Source: Paeniglutamicibacter antarcticus (GTDB lineage: Bacteria; Actinomycetota; Actinomycetes; Actinomycetales; Micrococcaceae). From it: a stretch of DNA of 64,000 bases. The first letter of the stretch is position 1; each line of letters opens with the position of its first letter. Shown here piece by piece: positions 51,687 to 61,500 of the stretch. The DNA lies in contig NZ_CZJT01000119.1 of NCBI RefSeq assembly GCF_900010755.1, positions 1 to 64,000 on the forward strand, written 5' to 3'. The notes beneath the pieces were generated by a model, which saw only the letters and a program-made list of their open reading frames with translations, made no database searches and had not been told where the DNA came from. The translations under genes were made by a program, and so were the position numbers.

Positions 51687-51733
51687 ATGGCCGGGTTCCC
51701 TCACCTCGAAAAGGTGAAAGGGAACCCGGCCAT
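51687..51733 (-). terminator. Terminator of aroG
   Basis: Arms ATGGCCGGGTTCCCT (51687-51701) and AGGGAACCCGGCCAT (51719-51733) pair perfectly, with an inner CACCT/AGGTG pairing. On the minus strand it is followed by TTTGTTTG. It may also stop transcription from the plus side. Confidence 0.85.
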
Positions 51734-51781
51734 CGTGTTTAAGCCTGTGGCAACCGTGGCCGCGGGCGTCGGTGGATGCGG

Positions 51782-53179
51782 TTAGCTGCGCGGTCCGCGC
51801 TTTGCCAGGGCACCGGAAACCAGGAACGCCATTTCCAGGGACTGGCGGTGGTTCAGGCGCGGGTCGCAGACCGATTCGTACAGGTCGTCGAACTGTTCCT
51901 GGCGGATCGGATCGGCGCCACCGAGGCACTCGGCCACGTCGTCGCCGGTCATCTCCACGTGCAGGCCGCCCGGGAAGGTGCCCAGCGAGTCGTGCACCTC
52001 GAAGAAGCCACGGACCTCGTCCATGACGTCGTCGAAGTTGCGGGTCTTGTAGCCGTTGCCGCTGGTGACGGTGTTCCCGTGCATCGGGTCGGTGACCCAG
52101 AGGACCTGGGCGCCGGAGGCGGTGACCTTTTCGACGAGGTTCGGCAGCTTCTCGCGGATGTTGCCGGCACCCATGCGGGTGATGAAGGTCAGGCGGCCGG
52201 GCTCGCGGTTCGGGTCAAGCTTGTCGATCAACGCGAGCGCGTCTTCCGGCTTGGTGGTCGGGCCGAGCTTGACGCCGATCGGGTTGCGCACGCGGGAGAG
52301 GAAGTCGACGTGTGCGCCGTCGAGCTGGCGGGTGCGCTCACCGATCCACAGGAAGTGGCCGGAGGTGTCGTACGGCAGCTCGGTGCGTGAGTCGGTGCGG
52401 GTCAGCGCGCGCTCGTAGTCAAGCAGCAGCGCCTCGTGGGAGGCGAAGAACTCGGTGCGCTTGAGCGCCTCGAAGCCGGCACCGCAGGCGTCCATGAACT
52501 TGACCGCGCGGTCAATTTCGCCGGCCAGCTGCTCGTAGGCGGTGTGTGCCGGGTTGGCGCGGAAGCCCTCGTTCCACGAGTGCACGCTGCGCAGGTCCGC
52601 GAAGCCACCCTGGGTGAACGCGCGGATCAGGTTCAGCGTGGCCGAGGAGGTGTTGTAGGCCTGGACCATGCGGCGCGGGTCGTGGGCGCGGGATTCGGGG
52701 GTGAAGTCATAACCGTTGACGATGTCGCCGCGGAAGGCAGGCAGCGTCACCCCGTCGCGGGTCTCATCGTTTGAGGAGCGCGGCTTGGCGAACTGGCCGG
52801 CCATGCGGCCCATCTTGATGACAGGCATCGAGGCGCCGTAGGTCAACACCACCGACATCTGCAAGATGGTCTTCACGCGTGCGGAGATCTTGTCCGCTGT
52901 GGCGCCGTCAAAGGTCTCGGCGCAGTCGCCGCCCTGGAGCAGGAACGCCTTGCCTTGGGCAGCGGCCGCCAGGCGTTCGCGCAGGATGTCGACCTCTCCG
53001 GCGAAGACCAGCGGCGGGCGCGAGCCGAGTTCACGGATGGACTCGGCATAGTGCGGGGAATCGTTCCAGGTCGGCTGCTGGGCGATCGGCAGGGTGCGCC
53101 AAATATCCAGTGCGGGGTCGGCTGCGGGGCCCGCCGGGGATCGGCCTGGCAATGGGGAATTCGAAGATAGCTGAGTCAC
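51782..53179 (-). CDS. aroG: Class II DAHP synthase
   Basis: A 465-residue plant-type (class II) 3-deoxy-D-arabino-heptulosonate-7-phosphate synthase, the first step of the shikimate pathway. Recognisable segments: W..LPIAQQPTW, PPLVFAGEVDILRERLA, FLLQGGDCAETF (metal Cys), RMAGQFAKPRS, SHEALLLDYERALTR, LWIGERTRQLDGAHVDFLSRVRNPIGVKLGP, TRMGAGNIREKLP, WVTDPMHGNTV and GGLHVEMTGDDVAECLGG. In mycobacteria the orthologue complexes with chorismate mutase. Start ATG at 53179. Confidence 0.96.
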   Translation of the reverse strand: MTQLSSNSPLPGRSPAGPAADPALDIWRTLPIAQQPTWNDSPHYAESIRELGSRPPLVFAGEVDILRERLAAAAQGKAFLLQGGDCAETFDGATADKISARVKTILQMSVVLTYGASMPVIKMGRMAGQFAKPRSSNDETRDGVTLPAFRGDIVNGYDFTPESRAHDPRRMVQAYNTSSATLNLIRAFTQGGFADLRSVHSWNEGFRANPAHTAYEQLAGEIDRAVKFMDACGAGFEALKRTEFFASHEALLLDYERALTRTDSRTELPYDTSGHFLWIGERTRQLDGAHVDFLSRVRNPIGVKLGPTTKPEDALALIDKLDPNREPGRLTFITRMGAGNIREKLPNLVEKVTASGAQVLWVTDPMHGNTVTSGNGYKTRNFDDVMDEVRGFFEVHDSLGTFPGGLHVEMTGDDVAECLGGADPIRQEQFDDLYESVCDPRLNHRQSLEMAFLVSGALAKRGPRS

Positions 53180-53299
53180 TCTTCAAGGGTAAACCGCGGT
53201 GCCCGCGCTGGGCGTATCCGGCACGTAACCCAACGCAAAAGCCGTTAACAGTGACAGGCTGCTTGCGGATACACACTGGTCAATGCGAATCCCCGGGGG

Positions 53300-54007
53300 T
53301 TACTTCTTCTTGGGGTGTTCGCGGCGTTCGGCGTCGAGCTTGGCCTTCACGCTGGCGGCATAGGTGTCCACGTACTCCTGGCCGGAGAGGCGCATGATCG
53401 CGTACATGATCTCGTCGGTGACCGAGCGCTGCACAAAGCGGTCCTCGCTCATCCCCGCATAGCGGGAGAAGTCCAGCGGTTCGCCGATGATCATGCCGAC
53501 GCGGCGGATGTTCGGGACGCGTTTGCCGATGGGCTGGACCTTGTCGGTGCCGATCATCGCGACCGGGATGACCGGGACCCCTGCCTCCAAGGCGAGCTTG
53601 GCCACGCCGAGCTTGCCGCGGTAGAGGCGGCCGTCGGGGCTGCGCGTGCCCTCGGGGTAAATGCCCAGCAGCGCACCGTCGACCAGCGCCTGGGCGCCGG
53701 CGCCCAGCGAGTTGGCGCTCGCGGCCCCGCCGGAACGATCCATCGGGATTTGGTTGATCGTGCGGAAGAACCATGCGGTGACCCGGCCCTTGAGGCCCTT
53801 GCCGGTGAAGTAGTCGCTCTTGGCCAGGAAGATTACCGGGCGGTCAACCGCCACGGGCAGGAAGATCGAGTCGGAGACCGAGAGGTGGTTGCTGGCCAGG
53901 ATCGCTCCCCCGGTTTCGGGGATGTGTTCGATGCCCTTGACCCACGGGCGGAAGAACACGGTTACCAGCGGTCCAACGATGAACCGTTTCATAAAGAGGT
54001 AAAACAT
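53300..54007 (-). CDS. plsC: 1-acyl-sn-glycerol-3-phosphate acyltransferase (PlsC-like)
   Basis: A 235-residue LPLAT-family acyltransferase acting at the membrane in phosphatidic-acid synthesis. Motif I NHLSVSDS (HxxxxD), motif II-like region IPMDRSGG, motif III IYPEGTRSPDG and motif IV VPVIPVAMIG are all present. N-terminal helix MFYLFMKRFIVGPLVTVFF. GGGAGG before the ATG at 54007 is used; the frame is open for 22 residues upstream. A basic C-terminus ends HPKKK. It is divergent from a hydrolase gene across a region with a 7-3-7 palindrome. Confidence 0.9.
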   Translation of the reverse strand: MFYLFMKRFIVGPLVTVFFRPWVKGIEHIPETGGAILASNHLSVSDSIFLPVAVDRPVIFLAKSDYFTGKGLKGRVTAWFFRTINQIPMDRSGGAASANSLGAGAQALVDGALLGIYPEGTRSPDGRLYRGKLGVAKLALEAGVPVIPVAMIGTDKVQPIGKRVPNIRRVGMIIGEPLDFSRYAGMSEDRFVQRSVTDEIMYAIMRLSGQEYVDTYAASVKAKLDAERREHPKKK

Positions 54008-54097
54008 GTGCGGTGAGCCTCCCGGGCCAGGGTGTTTGGTGCTGGCGTTGCGGACGCCAGGCCCGCACCACAAACCACGTGTTGATTCGATGGTTCT

Positions 54098-54114
54098 CAG
54101 TTAGGCTCTAACTG
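54098..54114. promoter_or_regulatory. Palindrome between plsC and the hydrolase gene
   Basis: CAGTTAG (54098-54104) and CTAACTG (54108-54114) are exact inverted repeats with spacer GCT. Its position in the divergent promoter region suggests an operator for a repressor of both genes; no regulator can be named. Confidence 0.5.
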
Positions 54115-54193
54115 TAGGCAAAACATTGCCAAATCACATACCCCGCCCCGGGTGCGTCGCACCACGGGGCAGCGCAAGGCAAGGGAGAGCAGC

Positions 54194-54976
54194 GTGCCAA
54201 GAACCGGGCCGGCTTCCGCAGGGCAGTCCGAACTCAATGCGCCATTCCACCACGAGGGCACCAACGGTGAGGCAGTCCTGGTCATCCACGGCTTCACCGC
54301 GGGTCCCGCCAGCATGCTGCCGTGGGCGCAGGCTTTTGCCGATGCCGGGTACACCGTTGACCTGCCGGTGCTTCCCGGGCATGTGACCAGCTGGCAGCAA
54401 CTTTCCAAGACCCGGTACACCGAAATCACCGGTGCCGTGGAGCGTGCCTATGAGGCGCTGGCAGCACGGCATGCACGGGTATATGTTGCCGGCATGTCGA
54501 TGGGCGGGGCGCTGGCCCTGCATCTGGGCGCCACCCATGCCCCGGCCGGCCTGGCGCTGATCAATCCAGGGCTGACCATCGAGTCCCCTGTGGCCAAGTT
54601 CACTGGCCTGCTGCGCTTCCTGGTGCCCTCGATCAAGTCGATTGCCAACGACATCGCCAAGCCCGGCGGGAACGAACACGCCTACGACCGCACGCCGATC
54701 GGCGGGGTCCACGAGCTGCGCAAATTGTTCAGGGCGGCGAGAACCGGCCTGCCGAAGATCAAGTGCCCGATCATCGTGTTCCGTTCGGATCAGGACCACG
54801 TGGTTCCCGAGAGCAGCATCGAGGTGCTGCGCGCCGGCGTCAACCGGTCCCTTGACCTGCGCATCCGCCGGTTGCCGCGCAGTTACCACGTGGCAACCCT
54901 TGACCATGAGGCGGATGAGGTATTTGCCGAATCCATCGAGTTTTTCAGGAAGTTGGGCAGCGCGCACCATGACTAA
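54194..54976 (+). CDS. Alpha/beta-hydrolase (carboxylesterase/monoacylglycerol-lipase type)
   Basis: A 260-residue alpha/beta-hydrolase. Oxyanion segment VLVIHGFTAGPASM, nucleophile elbow VAGMSMGGALAL (Ser), the acid in IIVFRSDQDHVV and the catalytic His likely in RSYHVATLDHE. It resembles bacterial carboxylesterases such as Est30. GTG at 54194 with GGGAGA upstream is preferred to the upstream ATG at 54152, which lacks a site. The next gene overlaps by eight bases. Context suggests a role in lipid or glyceride turnover. Confidence 0.85.
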   Translation: MPRTGPASAGQSELNAPFHHEGTNGEAVLVIHGFTAGPASMLPWAQAFADAGYTVDLPVLPGHVTSWQQLSKTRYTEITGAVERAYEALAARHARVYVAGMSMGGALALHLGATHAPAGLALINPGLTIESPVAKFTGLLRFLVPSIKSIANDIAKPGGNEHAYDRTPIGGVHELRKLFRAARTGLPKIKCPIIVFRSDQDHVVPESSIEVLRAGVNRSLDLRIRRLPRSYHVATLDHEADEVFAESIEFFRKLGSAHHD

Positions 54977-55445
54977 CCAATCACATGAGCCCGGCACCCC
55001 CGGGGATTCCGACGACGCGGCCTGGGAGGATTTGGTGCACCGTTTGGAGCACGAGCCGGCCGTGGAACCGGAGCGGACGCAGAACCCGGGTGCCGGGGCT
55101 TCGGCACCGGGCGAGCGGTCTGGCGTGAATCGCGTGGACCCGGCACTGTTCAAGATGCACCCGGTGGTGGGCGGCCCGCGTGACTACGAGGCTGCCGAGG
55201 AAGAAGACTCCGACTTCGTTCCCGAGGACCCGCCGGTCATTGGCTCCGGAAATCCCCTGCTGAACCTTGCCTGGACCGTGGCGGCTGGCGCTCCGCTGGC
55301 ACTGCTGGTGTTGGCGATGTTCTGGCGCCGGGCACCAATGCCGCTGTGGATCGGATTGTGCATGGCGGCTTTGGTCTCCGGCGGTTACCTCTTTGGCAGG
55401 CTCCCGCGGTTCCGGCACGAGGGCGATGACGGGGCAAGGGTTTAG
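54969..55445 (+). CDS. Small membrane protein, unknown function
   Basis: A 158-residue protein with a hydrophilic, acidic N-terminus (about 85 residues, including EEEDSDFVPEDPPVIG) followed by two membrane helices (LLNLAWTVAAGAPLALLVLAMFW; PLWIGLCMAALVSGGYLFG) and a short basic/acidic tail. It overlaps the hydrolase gene, so the two are co-expressed. Similar uncharacterised proteins accompany this hydrolase in Micrococcaceae, as far as I recall. Confidence 0.75.
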   Translation: MTNQSHEPGTPGDSDDAAWEDLVHRLEHEPAVEPERTQNPGAGASAPGERSGVNRVDPALFKMHPVVGGPRDYEAAEEEDSDFVPEDPPVIGSGNPLLNLAWTVAAGAPLALLVLAMFWRRAPMPLWIGLCMAALVSGGYLFGRLPRFRHEGDDGARV

Positions 55446-55548
55446 CTTCACGGGCCAGCGACCCGGCGCACCTGGTCTGCCGGTTGCCGGCAACCACGCA
55501 CCCCAAGCGCCGGTTCCGCGGTTGCCAAGTCGTGCGAATCACCGTAAG

Positions 55549-55587
55549 TTACTACTGAGTAAACAATGTGACTCGAGCCACTAAGAT
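55549..55587 (+). promoter_or_regulatory. fadD promoter with overlapping palindrome
   Basis: TTACT (55549-55553) and AGTAA (55558-55562) form a palindrome with a four-base spacer. It overlaps the -35 position of a promoter whose -10 is TAAGAT (55582-55587). This would suit repression by a fatty-acid-responsive regulator. RBS AAGGAG follows before the fadD ATG. Confidence 0.5.
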
Positions 55588-55649
55588 GGTGGTAGTGGGA
55601 CCGGTAGCAGGCATGCAGATCCCGGCCCTCCAACTCAAAGGAGCCTCCG

Positions 55650-57464
55650 ATGCAGGAAATAATTGTCCCGCCAATGGTGCAGACGCCGCCGCAGACGAAC
55701 ATCACCGACCTGCTGCTGCGCCACGCTCGCTCCACAGCCAATCCCGCGCTGCTTTCCAAGCCGGGAACCAACGGCAGCTGGATTGACATCTCCGCTTCCG
55801 AATTCGCGGCGGATGCCTCCGCCTTGGCCAAGGGCTTCATTGCCAGCGGCATCGAACCAGGTGGACGCATCGGCCTGATGGCCCGCACCCGCTACGAGTG
55901 GACTCTGGTTGACTTCGCCATCTGGTTTGCCGGATGTGTCACGGTTCCCGTCTACGAAACCTCCTCCCCCAGCCAGGTCGCCTGGATCCTGGGTGATTCG
56001 CATGCAGCGGCCGTAATCGTCGAGGCCCCGCGCCACGAAAACGTCATCCGCCAGGCAGCGCACCAGGAGGGCCTGGACAAGCTCAACCACGTCTGGCAGA
56101 TCGAAGGCGACGGCCTGGACACCTTGCGCGAGGCCGGCAAGGACTTGAGCGACGCGGTCTTGGAGGAGCGTCGGTCCGCGGCCAACCTCGACTCGCTGGC
56201 CACCATCATCTACACCTCCGGCACCACCGGGCGGCCCAAGGGCTGCGAGCTGACCCACTCGAACTTCGTTCAGCTCAGCGACAATGCCGCCGCCGCGCTG
56301 CCCGAATGCGTCTACCCCGGCGCCTCCACCATCATGTTCCTGCCGTTGGCCCACGTCTTCGCCCGCTACATCTCGGTGCTGTCGGTCGCGGCCGGCGTCC
56401 GGGTGGCACACACCGCCGACGTGAAAAACCTGATGGCCGACCTGCAGTCGTTCAAGCCGAACTTCATCCTGGCCGTGCCGCGCGTCTTCGAGAAGGTCTA
56501 CAACTCCTCGATGCTCAAGGCCGAGGACGGGGGCAAGGGCAAGATCTTCCATGCCGGCGCGGATACCGCCATCGCCTTCTCGCGCGCCCAGCAGGACGGC
56601 AAGGTCCCGTTGGTGCTCTCGCTCAAGCACAAGCTCTTCGATGTGCTGCTGTACAAGAAGATCCGCGCCGCCATGGGCGGGAACGTAGTGCATGCGGTCT
56701 CCGGCGGGGCGCCGCTGGGCGAACGCCTGGGCCACTTCTTCCACGGCATCGGGCTGACCGTCCTCGAAGGCTACGGCCTGACCGAGACCACCGCCCCGAT
56801 CACCGTGAACACCCCGAAGCTCATCAAGATCGGCACCGTAGGACGCCCGTTGCCGGGCAACGGCGTGCGGATTGCGGAAGACGGGGAGATCCTGGCCAAG
56901 GGCTTCTGCGTGATGCGCGGTTACTACAACCGCCCGGATTTGACCGAGGAAAACTTCATCGACGGATGGTTCCGGACCGGGGACATCGGTGAGCTGGATG
57001 CCGACGGTTTCCTGCGCATCACCGGACGTAAGAAGGAAATCATCGTCACCGCCAGCGGCAAGAACGTCATCCCGGCGATGCTCGAGGACCAGATCCGCGC
57101 CGATGCCCTGATCTCCCAGTGCGTGGTGGTGGGCGATGCCCGCCCGTTCATCGCCGCACTGGTCACCCTGGACGAGGATGCCCTGCCGGGCTGGCTGGAA
57201 CGCCACCACCTGCCCGCCGGCACCACCACGGCCCAGGCCGCTGAACTTCCGCAAGTGCTCGAAGTCATCGCAGCACTGGTGGAAAAGGCCAATGCCACGG
57301 TTTCACGCGCCGAAGCCATCAAGGAGTTCCGCATCGTGCCCACCGATTTCACCGAGGAATCGGGGCACCTGACCCCTTCGCTGAAGATCAAGCGTTCCCA
57401 GGTGCTCAAGGACTTCGACTCGGTGGTCGAAGAAATCTACGCAGGGGTCAAGCCCAGCGCCTAG
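55650..57464 (+). CDS. Long-chain acyl-CoA synthetase (FadD15-like)
   Basis: A 604-residue AMP-forming ligase. Motifs: A3 TIIYTSGTTGRPKGCELTHSNF, A5 EGYGLTETTAPITVN, A7/A8 GWFRTGDIGELDADGFLRITGRKKEIIVTASGKNV and a C-terminal Lys region (LTPSLKIKRSQVLKDF). It activates long-chain fatty acids to acyl-CoA at the membrane. The order aroG-plsC-(hydrolase)-fadD mirrors Rv2178c-Rv2182c-Rv2187 (fadD15). ATG at 55650 with AAGGAG. The gene ends at a 28-bp perfect inverted repeat. Confidence 0.93.
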   Translation: MQEIIVPPMVQTPPQTNITDLLLRHARSTANPALLSKPGTNGSWIDISASEFAADASALAKGFIASGIEPGGRIGLMARTRYEWTLVDFAIWFAGCVTVPVYETSSPSQVAWILGDSHAAAVIVEAPRHENVIRQAAHQEGLDKLNHVWQIEGDGLDTLREAGKDLSDAVLEERRSAANLDSLATIIYTSGTTGRPKGCELTHSNFVQLSDNAAAALPECVYPGASTIMFLPLAHVFARYISVLSVAAGVRVAHTADVKNLMADLQSFKPNFILAVPRVFEKVYNSSMLKAEDGGKGKIFHAGADTAIAFSRAQQDGKVPLVLSLKHKLFDVLLYKKIRAAMGGNVVHAVSGGAPLGERLGHFFHGIGLTVLEGYGLTETTAPITVNTPKLIKIGTVGRPLPGNGVRIAEDGEILAKGFCVMRGYYNRPDLTEENFIDGWFRTGDIGELDADGFLRITGRKKEIIVTASGKNVIPAMLEDQIRADALISQCVVVGDARPFIAALVTLDEDALPGWLERHHLPAGTTTAQAAELPQVLEVIAALVEKANATVSRAEAIKEFRIVPTDFTEESGHLTPSLKIKRSQVLKDFDSVVEEIYAGVKPSA

Positions 57465-57476
57465 CCGGTTCCGCTG

Positions 57477-57534
57477 GCAACAACCAAGGGTTCGGCCCCG
57501 GGGTTTACCCCGGGGCCGAACCCTTGGTTGTTGC
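57477..57534. terminator. 28-bp perfect inverted repeat after fadD
   Basis: Bases 57477-57504 and 57507-57534 are exact reverse complements, with outer ends GCAACAACC and GGTTGTTGC and a two-base centre. It lies between convergent genes and should terminate both. Confidence 0.85.
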
Positions 57535-57593
57535 AGCTCCCCCGCATTCTGTCGCGGGGAACCTGGAAAATCGACGCTGGTTACCCTCTTGGT

Positions 57594-58385
57594 TCAGCCA
57601 AGGATCTTGGTGATTTCGTCGACGAGCTGGTTCAAGGCGTGGCGTGCCGCCCGTCGCGGGGCCCACAACTGGCGGGCCGGAAGACTCAGGGCCGCGTCAA
57701 ACGGCAACAGCACCACGGGCCGCGAGAGGTCCGCCGGGAATTCAAGTGCCTCTTCGACCTTGGCGGAACCGTAGTTCACCACGAATACCGTGCGTTCGAT
57801 CAGCTCGGGACGGCCATTGGCTTCAAGCCATTGGAGCCTTTCCTTGAAGCCGGCGGTGGCCTCGGAATCGGCAGGGGCCAGCAGGAGCAGCACATCGGCG
57901 CCATCGAGCATTCCGGCAAATGCCGCTCGCATCAGCCCGGAACCGGCGGCGCGTACCTGCACACCCGCGTCTTCAAAGCGGTGCTCAAGGGCCGCGCAGA
58001 GCGTCGCCAAACCTGCATGCGGTTCCAAGGCCACGACGGTCACCACCGGGGCCTTGGTGTCGGCGGGGTTGTTCCCGGTGACAGGAGCCCCGGAAACCTC
58101 CGACTGCCCCACCGATTTTGCCGGTGTTTCAGCCAATGTTTCATCCGAAGCTTCAACACCGGCTTGCGGCGGCGCTTGTTCGACGGCTTCCCCCGGGTCC
58201 CCGCTCGCCGCCTGTCCGGCTACCGCATCGGATGCACCTGCTGGTGCAACTGGTGGTGCCGTCTGATGAGCGACACCATTTTCGTCGGTTGCCGCCCCTG
58301 CGCCCGCGGAACGTGTTTCCGTCCGCGTGGCCGCGCCGCGCTTGCCAAACAATCGGGCAAAGAAACCCACAGAATCCCCACTCAT
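57594..58385 (-). CDS. MinD-fold-like protein without Walker A motif
   Basis: A 263-residue protein. Residues 1-20 (MSGDSVGFFARLFGKRG) are amphipathic, 21 to about 115 are an Ala/Pro/Gly-rich disordered region, and the rest looks like a MinD/ParA fold (VVTVVALEPHAGLATLCAALEHRF, GADVLLLLAPADSEATAGFKERLQWLEANG, TVFVVNYG, VVLLPFDAALS). Where KGGxGKT is expected the sequence reads EPHAGLAT, so ATP binding is probably lost. EspI-type proteins of type VII systems share the layout of a disordered head plus MinD domain. AAGGAG precedes the ATG at 58385. Confidence 0.65.
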   Translation of the reverse strand: MSGDSVGFFARLFGKRGAATRTETRSAGAGAATDENGVAHQTAPPVAPAGASDAVAGQAASGDPGEAVEQAPPQAGVEASDETLAETPAKSVGQSEVSGAPVTGNNPADTKAPVVTVVALEPHAGLATLCAALEHRFEDAGVQVRAAGSGLMRAAFAGMLDGADVLLLLAPADSEATAGFKERLQWLEANGRPELIERTVFVVNYGSAKVEEALEFPADLSRPVVLLPFDAALSLPARQLWAPRRAARHALNQLVDEITKILG

Positions 58386-58556
58386 TAACCCGACTCCTTT
58401 TTTTGCGGTGAATGCCCCAATAAGTAATGCAGTGAATAGACGCACAATAACATGCACGCGAGGCCGGATGCCCGCTCTGGGGCATCCGGCCTCGCGTTGC
58501 CGTTCTACTTCAGATCATCCGCGGTCAGCGCGCGGTTGATGCCTTGGTTCCGGTGA

Positions 58557-61500
58557 TCAGGACGGGTTGATGACGATCAGCAGGTCGCCGCCCTGCACCT
58601 GTGCGGTTCCATTGATGGCCAACCGTTGCACGGTGCCCGCCACGGTGGTGGTGATCCCGGCTTCCATCTTCATCGCTTCGATGGTGGCAACGGTGGCACC
58701 GGCCTCGAGGATGTCGCCCACGGCCACCTTGGCGGTGACCGCGCCGGCGAACGGTGCTGCAACATGCCCGGTGTTGGCGGCATCCGCCTTCTCCGCGACC
58801 ACGGCGGTGGATTCCACCGATTCATCACGCACCATCAGCTGGCGGGACTGGCCGTTGAGCGTGACCATCACGGTGCGCAGGCCCTTTTCATCGGCCTCGG
58901 AGACCGACTGCAAAGTCACCAGCAGGCGAACGCCCTTGCCCAGGGAGACCACGTGCTCGCGGCCCTTGACCAGGCCGTAGAGGTAGTCGCGGGTGTGCAG
59001 CGTGGAGAGGTCGCCGAAGGACTCGACGGTTGCCTCGTAGTCACGCGTCGGGCCGGCAAAGAGCAGGCGATTCAGCGTGGCGCGGCGGGTGTCCGAATCC
59101 GCGTTCAACCCCTGAGCGTCGGCCGGTTCCAGCTCCTCGACGTGCGGACGCACGACGCGGCCCTCGAGCGCCTTGGAACGGAACGGTTCGGGCCAGCCAC
59201 CCGGCGGGTTGCCCAGCTCGCCGGAGAGGAACTGGATGACCGAGTCCGGGATGTCGAAGGACTTCGGGTCGGCCGCGAACTCATCCGGGTCAACACCCAT
59301 GCCCACCAACGCCAGGGCCAGGTCGCCGACCACCTTGGAGGACGGGGTGACCTTCACCAGGCGGCCCAGGATGTGGTTCGCCGCGGTGTACATGTCCTCG
59401 ATCGCTTCGAAGCGCTCGCCCAGGCCCAGTGCGATGGCCTGCTGGCGCAGGTTCGAAAGCTGGCCTCCGGGGATTTCGTGGCGGTAGACCCGGCCGGTCG
59501 GGGCCGCGAGGCCGGACTCGAACGGTGCGTACATGGTGCGCACCGATTCCCAGTACGGCTCCAGGGAGGCGGCGGCCTCCAGGGAGATGCCGGTGTCGCG
59601 CTCGGTGTTCTCCAACGCGGCAATCAGTGCCGAGGAGGAGGGCTGGGAGGTGGTCCCGGCCATCGAGGCGGCCGCAACGTCCACGGCGTCGACGCCCGCG
59701 TTGATCGCGGCCATCAGGGTGGCCATCTGGCCACCGGAGGTGTCGTGGGTGTGCAGGTGCACCGGCAAATCGAAGCGTTCGCGCAGCGCGGTGACAAGCT
59801 TCGTGGCGGCGGCCGGGCGCAGCAGGCCCGCCATGTCCTTGATCGCCAGGATGTGCGCACCCGCGTCGACAATTTCCTGAGCCAGGTTCAGGTAGTAGTC
59901 AAGCGTGTACAAATCTTCCTTCGGATCCAGCAGGTTGCCGGTGTAGCACAGGGCCACCTCGGCCACCGCGGTGCCGGTTTCCCGCACCGCCTTGATGGCC
60001 GGGGCCATCTGCGACACATCGTTCAGCGCATCGAAGATGCGGAAGATGTCGATGCCGGTGGCCGCGGCTTCCTTCACGAACGCGTCGGTGACCTCGGTCG
60101 GGTACGGGGTGTAGCCAACCGTATTGCGGCCACGGAGCAGCATCTGCAGCGGGATGTTCGGTAGTTCGGCACGCAGCTGCTCCAGGCGCTTCCACGGATC
60201 CTCGCCCAGGAAGCGCAGCGACACGTCGTACGTGGCGCCTCCCCAGACCTCCATGGAGAACAGCTGCGGCATGATGTGCGCGTAAGCGGGGGCCGCGGCC
60301 AGCAGGTCGCGGGTACGTACCCGGGTGGCCAGCAGCGACTGGTGCGCATCGCGGAAGGTGGTGTCGGTGACGGCAACGGCCCTCTCTGCACGCAACGCCT
60401 TGGCGAAGCCCTCCGGGCCCAGCTCCAGCAGGCGCTGGCGCCAGCCGGCGGCCGGGGCGTGCTCCGCCGACGGGCCGTCAAACGGGCTGCGGTCCGGCTC
60501 GGAGCTCTTGTCGCCCGGGAACGCCGGCAACTTCTTACGCGGGTCAATGCCCTCGACGCGGGCACCGTGCGGCTGGTTGACCGTCACGCCGGCCAGGAAG
60601 GCCAGGGCCTTGCTGCCGCGGTCCTGGGACTTCTTGCCCGAGAGCAGGTCAGGGCGGATGTCTATGAAATCGGTGGCCACATCCCCGGCAATGAACTGCG
60701 GGTCATCGAGCACGTTCATCAGGAACGGGATGTTGGTGGTCACGCCGCGAACACGGAATTCGGCCAGCGAACGGCGGGCGCGCGCCACGGCGGTGGCGAA
60801 GTCGCGGCCGCGGCAGGTCAGCTTGACCAGCATGGAGTCAAAGTGCGGGGACACCTCGGCACCGGCATAGATGGTGCCGCCGTCAAGGCGCACACCCGAA
60901 CCGCCGGCCGAACGGTACACGGTGATGGTTCCAACATCCGGGCGGAAGCCGTTGGACGGGTCCTCGGTGGTGATGCGCGACTGCATGGCCACGCCGCGGA
61001 TCTTCAGTTCGTCCTGCCGGATGCCGAGTTCCTCGAGGGTCTCGCCTGCGGCAATGCGCATCTGCGCCTGCACCAGGTCCACGTCGGTGATTTCCTCGGT
61101 GACCGTGTGCTCCACCTGGATGCGCGGGTTCATTTCAATGAACACGTGCTGTCCGGCGCGCTCACCCACGGTGTCGACGAGGAACTCGACGGTTCCCGCG
61201 TTCTGGTAGCCCAGGGCCTTGGAGAACTTCACGGCATCCGCATACAGTGCCTGGCGGATGGACTCGTCAAGGTTCTGCGCCGGGGCGATTTCGATGACCT
61301 TCTGGTGGCGGCGCTGCAGCGAGCAGTCACGCTCAAAGAGGTGCACCACATTGCCGTGCTCGTCGGCCAGGATCTGGACTTCGATGTGGCGCGGGCGCAA
61401 CACTGCTTGCTCCAGGAACACCGTCGGGTCACCGAACGCGCTGCCTGCTTCACGCATGGCAGCGGAGAGGGCCTCGGTCATCGCCTCGCGGGTTTCCACG

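Noticed and set aside
55635..57254. A 539-codon frame antisense to fadD
   Set aside because: Overlaps nearly the entire acyl-CoA synthetase gene and has no recognisable protein features.
58626..60164. A 512-codon frame antisense to pyc (and a similar one at 60276-61595)
   Set aside because: Low-complexity Arg/Gly/Val/His-rich translation opposite conserved pyruvate carboxylase domains; a shadow.
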